A DNA stretch of 64,000 bases. It comes from Sthenelais limicola. Lineage: Eukaryota; Annelida; Polychaeta; Phyllodocida; Sigalionidae. Of this stretch, positions 62,749-64,000 are shown piece by piece; within the stretch, counting starts at the first letter, position 1, and each line of letters opens with the position of its first letter. The stretch spans positions 25,481,873 to 25,545,872 of the forward strand of contig OW804102.1 in the NCBI GenBank assembly GCA_942159475.1. The letters are read 5' to 3'. The position numbers and the translations under genes were made by a program. The notes below the pieces were generated by a model. It had not been told where the DNA came from, did not search any database, and was given only the letters and a program-made list of their open reading frames with translations.

Positions 62749-63410
62749 GAGAAGGACAAATGTGACACACCGATAAAAACTGTGATAAACTCAGCTGTGT
62801 GTGTGTGTGGGTTGGGGGAGAAATTAGGTAATGAATGAGAAGGGAAGGAGAGAAGGGGGAGACAGAGACAGAGAGAGTGGAGGGGGCGGGAGAGGAGGAG
62901 AATAGGAGACAGAGAGACAGAGAGGGGGTTGAGGTGGGATGGGGGGAGGGGGAGAAGGACAAATGTTACACACCGATAAAAACTATGATAAACTCAGCTG
63001 TGTGTGGGGGTTGGGGGGGAAATTGGGTCAGATTTTCAGAAAATGTACAATTCGCCTTCACCAATCCTCTCAATAACCCACATTTAAAACAAAAATGAAC
63101 TTCAAAATGCAGTTTAACATAACAGAACTGATACTTTAAATCAATGTGATACCAAAGATACTTAGATATACCCGGTATTCATCATTTTTCAGCCTAATTT
63201 AGGAGAATTTACCTAATCTGTAGACCTGCCAATTGTACATTTTCTGAAAATCTGACCCAATTAGGTAATGAATGAGAAGGGAGGGAGAGGAGGGGGAGAC
63301 AGGGACGAAGGTGGGATGGGGGGAAGGGGAGAAGGACATCTGTGACACACAGAAAAACTGGCGATGTGGGGTAAGCTCAACTGTGGTGGTGGAGGAGGAA
63401 GGGGGAATTA
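62749..63410. repeat. Local tandem triplication, unit about 203 bp
   Basis: GAGAAGGACAAATGTGACAC at 62749, a near copy at 62952 and a partial one at 63329. Units share CACACCGATAAAAACT, GGTTGGGGG, AAATTAGGTAATGAATGAGA and a GA-rich tail. Unit 2 has lost about 64 bp of the tail and gained a family A element. Confidence 0.85.
63025..63258 (-). mobile_element. Family A MITE, copy 22, with internal empty-site control
   Basis: GGGTCAGATTTTCAGAAAAT to CTGAAAATCTGACCC, 234 bp. Flanked by AATT (63021-63024 and 63259-63262). Unit 1 of the triplication reads GAAATTAGGTAATG at the same place (about 62820-62833), the unoccupied site with one AATT. Confidence 0.93.
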
Positions 63411-63420
63411 AGAGTATATA

Positions 63421-63605
63421 AGCTCAAAGATGAGAGAGTCCCTTCAAACTGAGGGAAAGCCTCTCGTTACAAACCGCAGACTACCATTATAATCCCATTA
63501 GGACGCCTACTCCTGGGCCATGAAACCCATTAGCGCAGAAGGCGTCCAATCACTGACATACCATTCTTATCTGATCTGAGAGGCATCTAGGGCCTAGCTA
63601 GACTG
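63421..63605 (+). mobile_element. Family C MITE, copy 8
   Basis: GCTCAAAGATGAGAGAGTCC to GGGCCTAGCTAGACTGG. Left TIR truncated; interior complete. Confidence 0.78.
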
Positions 63606-63977
63606 GGCACATTTTTTTTAGAAAGTTTTATTAGACAAAGTTTGACATGCGTGATAATTCTCATTTGCCAATTTACAAAACAATATATCAATCAATATTT
63701 AAACATCTAGACAATTTAACTTTAATTCATTTAATGATAGAGATCTTATATAAGTCGTTATACTCATTATGATACTAATAATTCTACAATACATTCAGAC
63801 TACATTAGATTCACTTTATGTTCTTAAATTGTGACATCAATTTCTTATTCATGATTGACGTAATTTAGATTACTAGCGGAACAGGTTTCCGACCAGTTTA
63901 ACTTATATCTTGGCCATATCTATGTCTGTCGACTCTCTTTTACAGTTTGTTACAGTACAAAATAATATTTTTTGAAT
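63606..63977. other. AT-rich spacer
   Basis: T run then AT-rich sequence; nothing recognised. Confidence 0.4.
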
Positions 63978-64000
63978 GAGTGAGTGAGTGAGTGAGATTG
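63978..64000 (+). repeat. Family J start, cut by window edge
   Basis: GAGTGAGTGAGTGAGATTG matches the head of the J copy at 50561. The rest lies outside. Confidence 0.5.

Overview
The window looks like a gene desert (intergenic or deep intronic DNA) from an animal genome. It is AT-rich with long purine or pyrimidine tracts, many minisatellites and dozens of short non-autonomous transposons, and it has one 200-base assembly gap (6301-6500). The species cannot be fixed from sequence alone. A dispersed repeat that opens with a GAGTGAGTGAG run followed by TTGCTTYACGCC resembles SINE-like repeats known from gastropod molluscs, so a marine mollusc is my best guess, with low confidence. I found no protein-coding exon, tRNA, rRNA or conserved ncRNA that I would defend. 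The long open frames are translations of low-complexity tracts or tandem repeats, and several arrays are open in two or more frames or on both strands.

Layout: 0.1-1 kb, two inverted-repeat elements (families B and D). 1.1-3.7 kb, pyrimidine tract with 42-bp and 47-bp minisatellites. 5.2-6.6 kb, G-rich 55-62-bp minisatellite holding the gap. 7-17 kb, CT/GA tracts with A, B, C, D, G, K and L elements, including nested insertions at 10.5 and 13.4 kb. 17.5-23 kb, a tRNA-derived SINE and A/B/C/D/H elements. 23-26 kb, GGA tracts. 28.2-30.2 kb, a 34-bp and an 18-bp minisatellite. 30-39 kb, dispersed elements and one long hairpin. 39.8-41.1 kb, three A elements in the same orientation. 41-48 kb, purine tracts and a fairly unique segment with an excellent CTCF-like site (44.7 kb) and a CRE cluster (47.05 kb). 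48.2-50 kb, three minisatellites. 50.4-53.1 kb, SINE-like repeats and nested elements. 53.5-54.35 kb, an 848-bp insertion flanked by a 14-bp direct repeat. 55-64 kb, more A-D elements, 36-bp and 85-bp arrays and two promoter-like clusters.

The most informative signal is the transposon population. Family A has at least 20 copies of about 235 bp with TIRs beginning GGGTCAG. One copy (63025-63258) sits in a local tandem duplication whose sister unit preserves the empty site, which shows a 4-bp target duplication (AATT). Other copies have TTAA, TATT, ATAT or ACAC flanks. Families B, C and H each interrupt an A copy, so A is the oldest layer. H carries TA duplications (Tc1/mariner-like) and the single-copy element G carries TTAA. 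Families B and D carry POU-octamer, YY1-like and AP-1-like motifs and could act as mobile regulatory sites (inference).

Family names A-O are local labels made for this window. All calls come from reading the sequence by eye; no database search was run.
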